Source of the DNA: Oligoflexia bacterium
Lineage (GTDB): Bacteria > Bdellovibrionota > Bdellovibrionia > JABDDW01
Direction: 5' to 3'
DNA length: 64,000 bases
Assembly: GCA_034439615.1 (NCBI GenBank)
Contig: JAWXAT010000009.1
Location: 1 to 64,000 of the forward strand
Shown here: one piece after another, positions 44,816 through 53,028 of the stretch
Layout of the letters: each line of letters begins with the position of its first letter
How positions within the stretch are numbered: position 1 is the first letter of the stretch
Notes under the pieces: model-generated
The model's database searches: none
Seen by the model: the letters and a program-made list of their open reading frames with translations, nothing else
Told to the model about the DNA's origin: nothing
Position numbers and translations under genes: made by a program

Positions 44816-45862
44816 ATGGCATCACTAAAAACTAACTACCTAGATGAGCTAAAGTTTGATTCCACACAGTTGGCGACTCTTCGTCAGCTTGGCGAATATC
44901 GTGGGAAACAAATCCTCTATTCGAAACAGTCACCTGAGGCATTGGAAAGTCTCCAAGAAACCGCAAAGGTAGAATCAACCGAATCGTCGAATAGGCTTGA
45001 GGGTATTGAGGTACCGCACAAGCGATTAGAAGATCTCGTATTACAAAATTCAAAACCAAAAAATAGGTCAGAACAAGAAGTGGCTGGCTATCGAGACGCG
45101 TTGGCTCTTATTCATGGGTCTGCGAAGGAGATGAAGTTTTCTAGCAACATCATTTTACAGCTTCATAAGACTATTTATTCATACATGGCGCAACCTGGTG
45201 GTAAGTGGAAAGCCACAGATAATGAAATCATTGAGCGGCATCCTGATGGAACGACAAGAATCAGATTCAAACCAGTTCCTGCATTTCAGACACCAATGAA
45301 AATGCAAGAACTTGAAGAAAATTATCTTAAGGCTCTTGATGAAGGGAAGTCAGATCCACTTATTGTTATCCCTTTAGCGATTCTAGACTTTCTCTGCATA
45401 CATCCTTTCAGTGATGGTAATGGACGCGTTGCCAGATTGATTACACTCATCTCGCTTTATCATTTCGATTACCAAGTTGGACGTTATATTTCGCTAGAGA
45501 GAATTTTCGAAGAAACAAAAGAGGACTACTATCGCACGCTAGAGGAAAGTTCAAAAGGATGGCATGCAAGTAAGCATGATGTCGGGCCATGGATAAACTA
45601 CTTCTGGGTTGTACTCTTGCGAGCTTATCGAGAGTTCGAAGAGCGAGTCGGTAAAATCAAACCTGGGAAGGGTTCAAAATCAGATCAAGTGCGCCAAGCT
45701 GTGCTGCGCCAAAAAGGTTCCTTTGCAATTTCTGAAATTGAAAATGAATGCCCTTGGATTACGAGGGATTGGATACGCCTCGTATTAAGAGAGATGAAGG
45801 CGGAGAAATTAATTCAGCTTCAAGGCAAGGGGCGTGGAGCGAAGTGGAGATTGTTGAAGTGA
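44816..45862 (+). CDS. Class II Fic protein (putative AMP-transferase) with C-terminal winged helix
   Basis: 348 residues. The active-site loop HPFSDGNGRVAR (from about residue 196) is the complete Fic motif with the catalytic His. The inhibitory helix motif SSNRLEG (about 53-59) matches (S/T)xxxE(G/N), so activity is autoinhibited as in class II Fic proteins. The C-terminal 65 residues (LRQKGSFAISEIENECPW and later RLVLREMKAEKLIQL) look like a winged HTH. It would transfer AMP, or another nucleotide moiety, to target proteins. It probably regulates its own expression through the upstream boxes. Confidence 0.88.
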   Translation: MASLKTNYLDELKFDSTQLATLRQLGEYRGKQILYSKQSPEALESLQETAKVESTESSNRLEGIEVPHKRLEDLVLQNSKPKNRSEQEVAGYRDALALIHGSAKEMKFSSNIILQLHKTIYSYMAQPGGKWKATDNEIIERHPDGTTRIRFKPVPAFQTPMKMQELEENYLKALDEGKSDPLIVIPLAILDFLCIHPFSDGNGRVARLITLISLYHFDYQVGRYISLERIFEETKEDYYRTLEESSKGWHASKHDVGPWINYFWVVLLRAYREFEERVGKIKPGKGSKSDQVRQAVLRQKGSFAISEIENECPWITRDWIRLVLREMKAEKLIQLQGKGRGAKWRLLK

Positions 45863-45865
45863 CAG

Positions 45866-46367
45866 ATATCAATCTCAGAGGGGTTCGTTGCGGGAGCTGT
45901 CTTTATAGCCGGAGCCCATCTACTTGGTTTAGACCATAAGGATATAAAAAGTGAGATTCAATCTGATAAAAAGGATGTCGATACTATCAACGTGGTTTTA
46001 CAAGCGAAGGATCAACTTTTAACAACTGAACGTCTTAAAAATTATAGTAGTGAATTATCAACCAATATTTTTGACTCAGTAATTACTAATTCAAGATTAA
46101 CTGAAAAAAGCCCAGTAGAACAAGATCTGGCGCATAGAACTGAATTGTTGGAAATTAAAATAAATTGAAAGTCAGATTGGAAGTATCTCCACAACTTTTG
46201 ACAAACCTTGGTGGCAAGAGCCCTCCACGGTTTGGTTAGTGATTATCTTTTGGCTGTTAGAAAAAATATTTGGTCGCATCGTAGTGGATTTGACTAACGT
46301 CTATTGGCGGAAATTTGCCAGAAAATTTGGCATTGGACTTTCAGGCGGGGTAAATCCGGAAGAATGA
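45866..46367 (+). pseudogene. Start-less, frameshifted gene remnant after fic
   Basis: Right after the fic stop, in the same frame, a coherent coding stretch runs to 46168 without any start codon (EGFVAGAVFIAGAHLLGLDH, later VVLQAKDQLLTTERLKNY and HRTELLEIKIN). It continues in another frame from 46164 (SISTTFDKPWWQEPS, VWLVIIFWLLEKIFG, membrane-like) to a stop at 46367. Removing one A near 46160 would join them. The 5' end seems lost, perhaps at the fic junction. Family not recognised. Confidence 0.5.
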
Positions 46368-46540
46368 GAAAGCATGCTGCCGAACACCAGTTTGACAGGT
46401 TCGTAATGTACTTCGCGCGTCGTGCGCGAAATCTATTTTAAGTTTGCCCCGCGCTGGCGCGGTGGCATGCTCCTCGAACCTTCGGTGGTATTAGGTGTCG
46501 ACTCATTTCGGTCTCAGCCATACATCAATATCTGGCCAAT
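46368..46540. other. Non-coding stretch with two GC-rich hairpins and a repeated GCATGC
   Basis: Against the AT-rich background this segment has TTCGCGC/GCGCGAA and CCGCGC/GCGCGG hairpins (about 46413-46463), flanked by GCATGC at 46372-46377 and 46465-46470. All frames are interrupted. It is directly followed by a strong terminator, so it could be a small RNA or a dispersed repeat unit. Not identified. Confidence 0.4.
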
Positions 46541-46574
46541 AAAAAACCCGATCTCAAAAGAGATCGGGTTTTTT
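46541..46574. terminator. Perfect bidirectional terminator hairpin
   Basis: AAAAAACCCGATCTC pairs with GAGATCGGGTTTTTT around a 4-base AAAA loop. Runs of A and T on both sides let it work on either strand. Confidence 0.88.
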
Positions 46575-46773
46575 AGAAACATATTTTAGAAACCAAGTCT
46601 GTTGCCACGTTTTGTGGGGAAGAACCAAGAACCAGAACCTTATTTATGGATGCCGCCGTACCAAAGTACACGAACCACTCGTCGTGGCTCGTGAGTATCG
46701 AGCCCAGTGGAAGAAAACAACAAAGAAACAGGTGGTTTTGGTTGAGGCTGGCGTTTTAACCGATTCTAACTAG
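46575..46773 (+). other. Open but start-less frame, possible gene fragment
   Basis: The plus strand is open across this stretch without ATG and ends at TAG 46771. The last part (HEPLVVAREYRAQWKKTT, KQVVLVEAGVLTDSN) has plausible protein composition, but I recognise no family. Probably a 3' remnant. The following 46 bases to the operator hold nothing recognised. Confidence 0.25.
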
Positions 46774-46819
46774 CTCATAGCGTTTATATTTGATTTGAAA
46801 GAAGTTTAGTTTGTTTATA

Positions 46820-46854
46820 TGCTATAATGTCCATCTATGATTGACATTATAGCA
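46820..46854. promoter_or_regulatory. Palindromic operator upstream of the abiE pair
   Basis: TGCTATAATGTC (46820-46831) and GACATTATAGCA (46843-46854) form a perfect 12-bp inverted repeat with an 11-base spacer. The half-site ATAATGTC recurs at the AbiEi start (about 46896). Position and symmetry fit an AbiEi-binding site overlapping the promoter, since TATAAT lies in the left arm. Confidence 0.7.
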
Positions 46855-46908
46855 TTATATTAAACTGAGACATTGCAGATAGTTTGATTTTATGTGATAA
46901 TGTCAATC

Positions 46909-47676
46909 ATGGATAGACAAAATAGAACTAAGTTAAACCAGCTCTTGCAAAATTGGCCTCGCGGATCGGTGGCTCCGACATCGTGGCTTTTGAGGCAGGG
47001 GATATCAAGACAGCTTCTTGATCGGTATGAGCAGTATGGTTGGGTCACAAGAGTTGCAAAGGGAGTCGTTATACGTAAAGGCGAAGATGTTTCTTGGGTA
47101 GGCGTAATGTTAGCTCTTCAGGAGTTCCTTGAGATGTCAGTGTGGGTGGGTGGGAAGACTGCCCTGAGGTTGAGAGGGCTAGGCCACTATATCCCTATGA
47201 AAAAAAAATTAACAATTAATCTCTACAGTGCGACGCTGAGTCGGTTACCTCGCTGGGTTAAAGATTTTGAAAAAACAGCTGATTTTCAATTTCAGAAAAC
47301 TCAAATGTTTTCTGAAAAACTTAAAACTATAAAGACTTTTTCAGATTATGAAGAAGACAAGCTAAAAATAAAAATTTCTACCCCTGAACGAGCAGTATTT
47401 GAAATGCTTGAATCGGTGCCGTCGACACAGTCTTTTGAAGAGGCTGAACTTATTTTCGAAAACTTAGCAAATATGAGACCTCAAGTTTTACAGAGTCATC
47501 TCCAGCTGTGCCGATCAGTGAAAGCAAAAAGACTGTTTCTCTATTTAGCTGAAAAATCTGGGCACACATGGTTTTTAAAACTTAATACGTCAAAGATCGA
47601 TTTAGGTAAAGGTAAGCGAGCTATTGTACCCCACGGCAAACTCGATTCGAAATATCAAATTATAGTTCCGAGGTAA
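46909..47676 (+). CDS. abiEi: AbiEi-type antitoxin (type IV toxin-antitoxin)
   Basis: 255 residues from ATG 46909; GTG 46894 or ATG 46900 in the same frame are alternatives, none with a good ribosome site. The N-terminal winged HTH reads VAPTSWLLRQGISRQLLDRY then WVTRVAKGVV. The AbiEi core follows: VWVGGKTALRLRGLGHYI and KIKISTPERAVFEMLE. It differs from the shorter AbiEi at 33.7 kb. It represses the operon and counters AbiEii, which starts 2 bases after its stop. Confidence 0.82.
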   Translation: MDRQNRTKLNQLLQNWPRGSVAPTSWLLRQGISRQLLDRYEQYGWVTRVAKGVVIRKGEDVSWVGVMLALQEFLEMSVWVGGKTALRLRGLGHYIPMKKKLTINLYSATLSRLPRWVKDFEKTADFQFQKTQMFSEKLKTIKTFSDYEEDKLKIKISTPERAVFEMLESVPSTQSFEEAELIFENLANMRPQVLQSHLQLCRSVKAKRLFLYLAEKSGHTWFLKLNTSKIDLGKGKRAIVPHGKLDSKYQIIVPR

Positions 47677-47678
47677 GA

Positions 47679-48590
47679 ATGAAACAGAATCAATTTTATC
47701 CGCAAGTAGAGTTAATGCTCAAGTGCATCCCTATCATTGATAAAGAAAGAGTCTTTGCACTAAAGGGTGGTACTGCAATCAATTTATTTGTTAGGGATAT
47801 GCCACGACTGAGTGTTGATATTGATCTTACCTATGTCCCAATAGAAAATCGTGAAATGTCTTTGCAGAAAATGAATGAGGCACTCGAAAGAATTTCAGCT
47901 GAAATTGAGAAGAGGGTGCCCGGCTCAAAAGTTCGAAAAACAAAGCACGGCCATCAAATAATAAAACTCGTTGTGGCTACTACAAAGACCTCTATTAAGA
48001 TTGAGCCCAATGCAGTGATACGAGGTCTAACGGGAGCGTCAAAATCAATGGATCTTGTGAAAACCGCAGAAGATTTATTCGAGATGAGTGTCTCAATTTC
48101 TGTGGTCCCTATGGCTGATCTTTATGGAGGAAAAATTTGTGCTGCTCTTGATCGGCAACACCCTCGTGATCTTTTTGATATAAAGATTTTATTAGAGAAT
48201 GAGGGCTTGACTGACAAAATTAGAAAAGGCTTCTTAGTCTATTTAGCTTCTCATGATCGGCCAATGCACGAAGTGATTGCTCCGACTAAAAAGAATATCA
48301 AAGATATTTTTGATAAAGAATTCAAGGATATGACAGAAATACCAACGACTTTAGATGATCTTTACCAGGTAAGAAATGCCCTGATAAAACAAATTCATAA
48401 AGATATGACGGCGGATGAAAAAGAATTTTTGATAAGTTTAAAATCTGCTGAACCAAATTGGGGACTCTTAGGTATTAAGGGTGTTGAAAAACTTCCGGCC
48501 ATTCAATGGAAGCTGCAAAATATCAAAAAAATGGCTGTAGCTAAGAGGAATGAGCAATTAACTAAGTTAAAGAAGGCGCTGGAGATTTAG
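47679..48590 (+). CDS. abiEii: AbiEii-type nucleotidyltransferase toxin
   Basis: 303 residues. The nucleotidyltransferase site is intact: FALKGGTAINLFV (about 27-39) and RLSVDIDLTYV (about 44-54), the GG(T)-DxD pattern, then LYGGKICAALDRQHPRDLFD with the conserved Lys and Asp. AbiEii toxins modify tRNA or similar targets with nucleotides and stop growth, blocking phage spread. With the gene just upstream it forms a complete type IV pair. Confidence 0.88.
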   Translation: MKQNQFYPQVELMLKCIPIIDKERVFALKGGTAINLFVRDMPRLSVDIDLTYVPIENREMSLQKMNEALERISAEIEKRVPGSKVRKTKHGHQIIKLVVATTKTSIKIEPNAVIRGLTGASKSMDLVKTAEDLFEMSVSISVVPMADLYGGKICAALDRQHPRDLFDIKILLENEGLTDKIRKGFLVYLASHDRPMHEVIAPTKKNIKDIFDKEFKDMTEIPTTLDDLYQVRNALIKQIHKDMTADEKEFLISLKSAEPNWGLLGIKGVEKLPAIQWKLQNIKKMAVAKRNEQLTKLKKALEI

Positions 48591-48649
48591 CTACTAAACC
48601 GAATGTTATCAAATTTGCCTACCGGCTTTATTTTGTGCTATGAAAAAAC

Positions 48650-51085
48650 ATGTCTAAAGAACATATTCAATCTATCGAAGAACGATTACGCATCCTAGAT
48701 AGCGAGCGAAAAGTTCTTGCCGCTGAGCTAATTACTCTTCGATCAAAGGAACTCGTTCAAACTAGGGTTCTTCTGGGAATTTCAGCCCGTGCTATTCCAC
48801 CATCAACTCCCGATGACAAAATCGAACTATTTTTATCACTTTTTCGCTGCCGTGAATCCGTCTATCCGAGACTTTGGGAGAATCAGAAACAAGGTAAAAA
48901 GGGTTACGCTCCAGCATGCCGCAATGAGTGGGTTAGAAGTGTATGTGAAAAACCAAAAATTAAATGTTCAGATTGTCCAAATCAGGCATTTTTACCTTTA
49001 GATAATGTTGCGGTAAAAGGTCATCTCCAAGGTACTCATACGATTGGAACCTATGCAATAAGACAGGGTGATACTTGTATATTTCTAGCTGCTGACTTTG
49101 ATGGTGAGGGTTGGGAAGAAGACGTTCTGGCATACAAACAGGTAGCGCAAACATTGGGCGTTGAAATAGCCGTTGAACGGTCTCGCTCAGGTAATGGAGC
49201 TCACTGCTGGATCTTTTTTCGTGAATCAGTTCCTGCTCGAATAGCTCGACAGTTGGGTACGTTACTTGTTTCAAGAGCAGTTGAACTTCGACATTCTATT
49301 AAACTATCAACTTATGATAGATTTTTTCCAAATCAGGATTATTTGCCGAATGACGGTTTTGGTAATCTCATTGCACTTCCGCTTCAAAAAATAGCGCGTG
49401 ATGCGGGGAATTCTGTATTTATTGATGAAGCCTTTCAGTCTTTTGAGGATCAATGGATATATCTTTCTCAAGTTAAACGTCTGTCCAACAATGAGGTGGT
49501 ATCAATTCTAGAAGAGTATTTACCAGAGCGAAATACCTTCAGCTTGATACCAGAGATCAATGCACTTGAGACCGACGAGCGAATCATGAAAGTTGCTAAG
49601 CCTAAACTATTCAAAGGGCTTTATACTGGTAATGTAGAAATTGAATTGGGCTCACAGCTTTCCATTAAACTCGCTGATCTGCCAGGCCCCCTAGTTACGG
49701 CTTTAAAGCGCACAGCTACATTCGCAAATCCGAAATTTTATGAGCTTGAGAGAATGCGCTTTTCAACCTATCCACACTCACGTTTTATTTTCTGTGGAGA
49801 TGTACAACAAGATACCCTCGTTTTACCAAGAGGCGTTTTGGATCAATGTATAGAATTAGCTCAAGAAGTGGGTGCGCAAACAATAATTCGTGATATTCGA
49901 CTCACACATAAAAAGATGAAAACTGTATTTAATGGCGAACTGCAACCTGAGCAGAAAAAAGCTCTCAACAAAATTATTGAAAATGATACAGGCGTATTGC
50001 TAGCCCCTCCAGGTTCTGGCAAAACAGTTATTGCGTGTGCTTTAATTGCTAAACGAAAACTTCCAACACTTATTTTAGTTCATAGACAACCATTGCTAGA
50101 TCAATGGAAAGAGCAAATTCATCGATTTTTAGATGTTCCCATAAAAGAGATTGGCACATTTGCCAGTTCCAAGAAAAAGCTCACTGGTAAAATTGATATC
50201 GCTATGATTCAAACTCTGACAAAAACAGATGAGATAGAGGAGTTGCTCTCTGGTTATAGCCAAGTCATTGTTGACGAATGTCATCACATACCGGCTGTTT
50301 CGTTTGAGTCTTTACTCAAGAGAATTTCATCAAAGTATATTCTAGGGCTTACGGCTACTCCTTATAGAAAAGATGGTCATCACAAGATTTTATTCATGCA
50401 ATGTGGTCCAATCCGGTATGAAATTAAATCTGCAGACAATAATTCTTTGTCAAAGCGGGTAGTTGTTCATGAAACTACTTTTCAACTCTCGGCTGAGCTA
50501 GGCCATCAACCGCCAATACACGTTGTGTGGGAAAAATTAACAGCAGATCAAGAGCGTAATAATCTTATTGTAGAGGATATTACGTCTGCCATTCATGAGG
50601 GTAGGTTTCCGCTTGTTATTTCAGATCGAAAAGAACATTTAGAGCAATTGGCTGACAAAACAGCTGAGCGCAATCCAAACATCAAAGTTTTTCGTTTAGA
50701 AGGAACTTTAGGTAAAAAAGCGCGGCGCCAAGTGTTTGATGAAATTAGCCTTGGCCTTGAAACAAAAGTGCCACAGTGCTTGTTTGCAACGGCCTCATTG
50801 ATCGGGGAGGGTGTAGATATCCCTCGTCTCGATACCCTTGTCTTAGCGATGCCTATATCGTTTAAAGGGCGAATGGTTCAATACGCCGGGCGCTTGCATC
50901 GTCCCTTTCCAGGTAAGAAAGATGTGTTGATTTATGACTACTTGGACTCATGCAGCGGTCTGACAATCTCAATGTATCGTAAGCGTCTACTAGCCTATAA
51001 ATCTATGGGATATCAGATTCATTCGCCTGAGCGTAGTTTTGGTGTGAGAAGTGTGCAAAGCAATTTGTTCGCAAAGGATATATAG
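48650..51085 (+). CDS. Archaeo-eukaryotic-type primase fused to superfamily II helicase
   Basis: 811 residues. A coiled coil (1-40) leads into a Cys cluster (VCEKPKIKCSDCP, about 98-110), then primase-like motifs: AADFDGEGW with Asp149 and Asp151, and SGNGAHCWIFF with His185. This resembles the primase domain described in TOTE conflict systems. The second half is a helicase: APPGSGKT (about 452-459), VDECHH (about 541), TATPYRKD, then EGVDIPRLDTLVL and QYAGRLHRPFPGK. It could prime and remodel nucleic acid during phage or plasmid defence. Placed 60 bases after abiEii, perhaps on the same transcript. Confidence 0.82.
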   Translation: MSKEHIQSIEERLRILDSERKVLAAELITLRSKELVQTRVLLGISARAIPPSTPDDKIELFLSLFRCRESVYPRLWENQKQGKKGYAPACRNEWVRSVCEKPKIKCSDCPNQAFLPLDNVAVKGHLQGTHTIGTYAIRQGDTCIFLAADFDGEGWEEDVLAYKQVAQTLGVEIAVERSRSGNGAHCWIFFRESVPARIARQLGTLLVSRAVELRHSIKLSTYDRFFPNQDYLPNDGFGNLIALPLQKIARDAGNSVFIDEAFQSFEDQWIYLSQVKRLSNNEVVSILEEYLPERNTFSLIPEINALETDERIMKVAKPKLFKGLYTGNVEIELGSQLSIKLADLPGPLVTALKRTATFANPKFYELERMRFSTYPHSRFIFCGDVQQDTLVLPRGVLDQCIELAQEVGAQTIIRDIRLTHKKMKTVFNGELQPEQKKALNKIIENDTGVLLAPPGSGKTVIACALIAKRKLPTLILVHRQPLLDQWKEQIHRFLDVPIKEIGTFASSKKKLTGKIDIAMIQTLTKTDEIEELLSGYSQVIVDECHHIPAVSFESLLKRISSKYILGLTATPYRKDGHHKILFMQCGPIRYEIKSADNNSLSKRVVVHETTFQLSAELGHQPPIHVVWEKLTADQERNNLIVEDITSAIHEGRFPLVISDRKEHLEQLADKTAERNPNIKVFRLEGTLGKKARRQVFDEISLGLETKVPQCLFATASLIGEGVDIPRLDTLVLAMPISFKGRMVQYAGRLHRPFPGKKDVLIYDYLDSCSGLTISMYRKRLLAYKSMGYQIHSPERSFGVRSVQSNLFAKDI

Positions 51086-51171
51086 AAACCTCTTTGAGTT
51101 GGAGTTCTGGCACCCATTTAGTTTATCTAAGTGGAATAGGTCGCTTCAGGCTGGCGGTCAAAAGAGTTCAA

Positions 51172-51200
51172 TTGACAATTTATCGCCAATTGGCTATATT
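51172..51200 (+). promoter_or_regulatory. Near-consensus promoter of the HigBA-like pair with internal palindrome
   Basis: TTGACA (51172-51177), 17-base spacer, TATATT (51195-51200). The palindrome GCCAATTGGC (51185-51194) fills the spacer and is a likely antitoxin operator. The predicted transcription start falls within a few bases of the ATG at 51209 and no ribosome site is visible, so the mRNA may be leaderless. Confidence 0.75.
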
Positions 51201-51208
51201 CAAAAATA

Positions 51209-51544
51209 ATGAAAGTATCCTTCTATGAAACAGCATCTGGTCGTAGTCCTGTACAAGATTTTATCGAAGGTCTTTCAAAGGTAGATAAGGCAAGATTCGT
51301 TGAAGTGTTTGAGAATATTGAGAAGCACGGTTTTGGTTGCCCCAGAGTTATATTTAAACCTCTTCGGGGAAAACTCTGGGAGATAAAATTTCAAAGTGTC
51401 GGCGGAGGTTATCGAATCGCTTATGTGATTGTTGAAGCTAGCACTATGGTTTGGCTTCATGTTTTTAGAAAAACTACTCAGAAAACTCCTCTAAAAGATT
51501 TGGAGTTGGCTGAAAAAAGAATGAAGGAGGTTTTAGGATTATGA
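51209..51544 (+). CDS. HigB/RelE-like toxin (phage Gp49-like family)
   Basis: 111 residues. FYETASGRSPVQDFIEGL at the start, then FKPLRGKLWEIKFQSVGGGYR and VWLHVFRKTTQKTP are typical of the Gp49-like/HigB branch of RelE mRNA interferases. Basic residues for ribosome-dependent mRNA cleavage are conserved (Arg in GGYRIAY, Lys-Lys region). The stop overlaps the antitoxin start by ATGA; toxin-first order fits HigBA. Confidence 0.87.
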   Translation: MKVSFYETASGRSPVQDFIEGLSKVDKARFVEVFENIEKHGFGCPRVIFKPLRGKLWEIKFQSVGGGYRIAYVIVEASTMVWLHVFRKTTQKTPLKDLELAEKRMKEVLGL

Positions 51545-51852
51545 AAGCGAAAAAAGCATATAGATCTGCAAAACCATTTTTTGATAAACTTTTAAAAGAT
51601 CCCGAAGTGCGTATTTCTTATGAAGAAGAGAAGGCGAAGTCTAAAATTGCAGTTGCGGTTAAATCTGCAAGGCTGCATGCAAATTTAACTCAGGCTCAGT
51701 TAGCCAAAAAAATCGGAACTACACAGAGCGTGATTGCACGCCTTGAAGGTGGTTTAGATAAAAGAGTCGCATCTCTACCTCTCCTTGCACGTATTGCAGC
51801 CGCATGCGGAGCCCATCTTGAATTTGGTTTTTCTTTTGGTCGAGCGAGCTAA
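51541..51852 (+). CDS. HigA-like XRE antitoxin
   Basis: 103 residues. An XRE helix-turn-helix reads RLHANLTQAQLAKKIGTTQS then VIARLEGGLDKR. The N-terminal 40 residues (FFDKLLKDPEVRISYEEEKA) are the usual toxin-contact region. It represses the operon, presumably at the GCCAATTGGC palindrome, and neutralises the preceding toxin. Confidence 0.87.
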   Translation: MKAKKAYRSAKPFFDKLLKDPEVRISYEEEKAKSKIAVAVKSARLHANLTQAQLAKKIGTTQSVIARLEGGLDKRVASLPLLARIAAACGAHLEFGFSFGRAS

Positions 51853-51868
51853 TTTCTCGAAAGACGCT

Positions 51869-51900
51869 TAAAAAAGGCCAGAGCATTTTGCCTCTGGCCT
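51869..51900 (-). terminator. Terminator for a decayed minus-strand gene (also hairpin after higA)
   Basis: AGGCCAGAG / CTCTGGCCT stem. The run of A at 51869-51875 gives a U tract only when read on the minus strand, so it originally served the pseudogene ending at 51972, although it also follows the HigA-like gene. Confidence 0.65.
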
Positions 51901-51971
51901 GATTGATCTGAATTTATCTGATTGGGGTTAGTCAACTATCGAAGTGTCATCGATACGAAATTGCAAGTAAC

Positions 51972-52157
51972 TCACTTACAAGATAGATGAATATATCCAC
52001 CTTCAATATTAACGCTTAAACCAAGAGGTGGGCCACCAAGCGATGAACCATGCTCGGTGTAATTTCCACCGATTACTGTTTTTGCTTATCCGGATGGATT
52101 TATAGCAATCGACATGCCGCGGGGTGGTATATTGGATTTAAGGCCTACAGTTGCGTT
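51972..52157 (-). pseudogene. 3' remnant of a secreted-type gene with in-frame stop
   Basis: Minus-strand reading gives NATVGLKSNIPPRGMSIAIN, a TAA at 52086-52088, then GGNYTEHGSSLGGPPLGLSV and an end at IHLSCK before the stop at 51972. Flanking frames are incoherent, so only the tail survives. Its own terminator follows. Gly/Asn/Ser-rich composition suggests an exported protein. Family not recognised. Confidence 0.5.
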
Positions 52158-52224
52158 TAAAAAAAAGAGTTGGTGACAAAAAATGTTGTTTATACACACT
52201 TTATATGTATAATTAGAATTGGTT

Positions 52225-52467
52225 ATGCCGGAGATATTCAGGTTCAATAACATTGTTTTCTTCTTCTACAGCCAGGATCACGAACCTGTTCATGTCCATG
52301 TTCGGCATGCAGGAAGAAATGTAGTGATCGTCATTGATACCCTTGAAGTAAAAAACAATCGGGGTTTTCGTTCATATGAGATCAGATTGCTGCAAGAGAA
52401 AGTTAAGGAACACAAAAACCTTATAAAGGAGATGTGGAATGAGCACTTTGAAGAAAAAGAAGACTGA
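52225..52467 (+). CDS. DUF4160 protein, possible toxin of a small toxin-antitoxin pair
   Basis: 80 residues from ATG 52225. PEIFRFNNIVFFFYSQDHEP then HVHVRHAGRNVVIVID is the DUF4160 signature (histidines near an acidic turn). DUF4160 genes usually sit beside small DNA-binding or DUF2442 partners and behave like toxin-antitoxin modules. It overlaps the next gene by 29 bases. Biochemical activity unknown. Confidence 0.82.
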   Translation: MPEIFRFNNIVFFFYSQDHEPVHVHVRHAGRNVVIVIDTLEVKNNRGFRSYEIRLLQEKVKEHKNLIKEMWNEHFEEKED

Positions 52468-52687
52468 GATTACAGCGGAAGATTTAGACAACAAAAATAT
52501 GAAGATTCGCGTTAATTGCTGGATCGACGGCGAAGTCATATTGGAGCTTAGAAAAAAAGCTAAACAGCAAAGAACAAAATACCAGACATTGCTGAATGAG
52601 TTCTTAAGACAAGCTGTTCTTGGTGAGAAGCCTGAACTAGAAGAGCGAGTGAAACGGCTGGAGTCGCTTGTATTGAAGAAAGCCTAA
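52439..52687 (+). CDS. BrnA/CopG-like antitoxin candidate
   Basis: 82 residues with AAGGAG about 7 bases upstream. The middle KIRVNCWIDGEVILELRKKA then QRTKYQTLLNEFLRQAV matches the ribbon-helix-helix of BrnA/CopG-type antitoxins (YQTLLNEFLR). A short coiled helix ends the protein. It is probably the DNA-binding partner of the DUF4160 protein. Confidence 0.75.
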   Translation: MSTLKKKKTEITAEDLDNKNMKIRVNCWIDGEVILELRKKAKQQRTKYQTLLNEFLRQAVLGEKPELEERVKRLESLVLKKA

Positions 52688-52747
52688 AGCGACGAAATGC
52701 GACGACCATCATCCTAATAAAAAACAGGTGCTCTCCGGGCTTCTGAG

Positions 52748-52954
52748 TTGGCGATTTCAAGGCGTCATTTTAGAGCTCTGGTCCGCTTTGCTCGCTTAAC
52801 TGTTATCTGGAAGCAGCGCTTTAAAAGTAAGGTTGTAAATAAATTGATTCATAAGATTGAGTTATTAACTGATGGATTAAAAATCTACTGGCATGCAGGA
52901 GAAAGTCATTTCATAGGATTTGAGTTAGAGAAAAAAAAGACTGTAGGATCGAAT
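52748..52954 (+). pseudogene. C-terminal remnant of a serine site-specific recombinase
   Basis: No genuine start is visible and the frame runs on into the terminator and tRNA. Residues VVNKLIHKIELLTDGLKIYW then HAGESHF resemble the extreme C-terminus of large serine recombinases (VxxLIxKIxxxxDxIxIxxHxG). Upstream sequence is out of frame. A remnant beside a tRNA gene fits a lost integrase. Confidence 0.4.
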
Positions 52955-52987
52955 AAAAAAGGGGCTAGCGCTACGGGCGCTAGCCCC
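52955..52987 (-). terminator. Intrinsic terminator after tRNA-Gln
   Basis: GGGGCTAGCGC pairs perfectly with GCGCTAGCCCC around a 5-base loop, followed on the minus strand by six T residues; seven T residues also flank it on the plus side. Confidence 0.88.
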
Positions 52988-53028
52988 GGTATTTTTTTGT
53001 TAAAATCTGGTTCGAATAGTTTGACAAG

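Noticed and set aside
46474-46484. TCGAACCTTCG also occurs inside the tRNA-Gln at 53047-53057, a possible att duplicate.
   Set aside because: Only 11 bases match and the flanks differ; this could be chance.
46368-46540. Possible tRNA or integron attC site in the GC-rich block.
   Set aside because: No cloverleaf could be completed and no RYYYAAC/GTTRRRY end pair was found.
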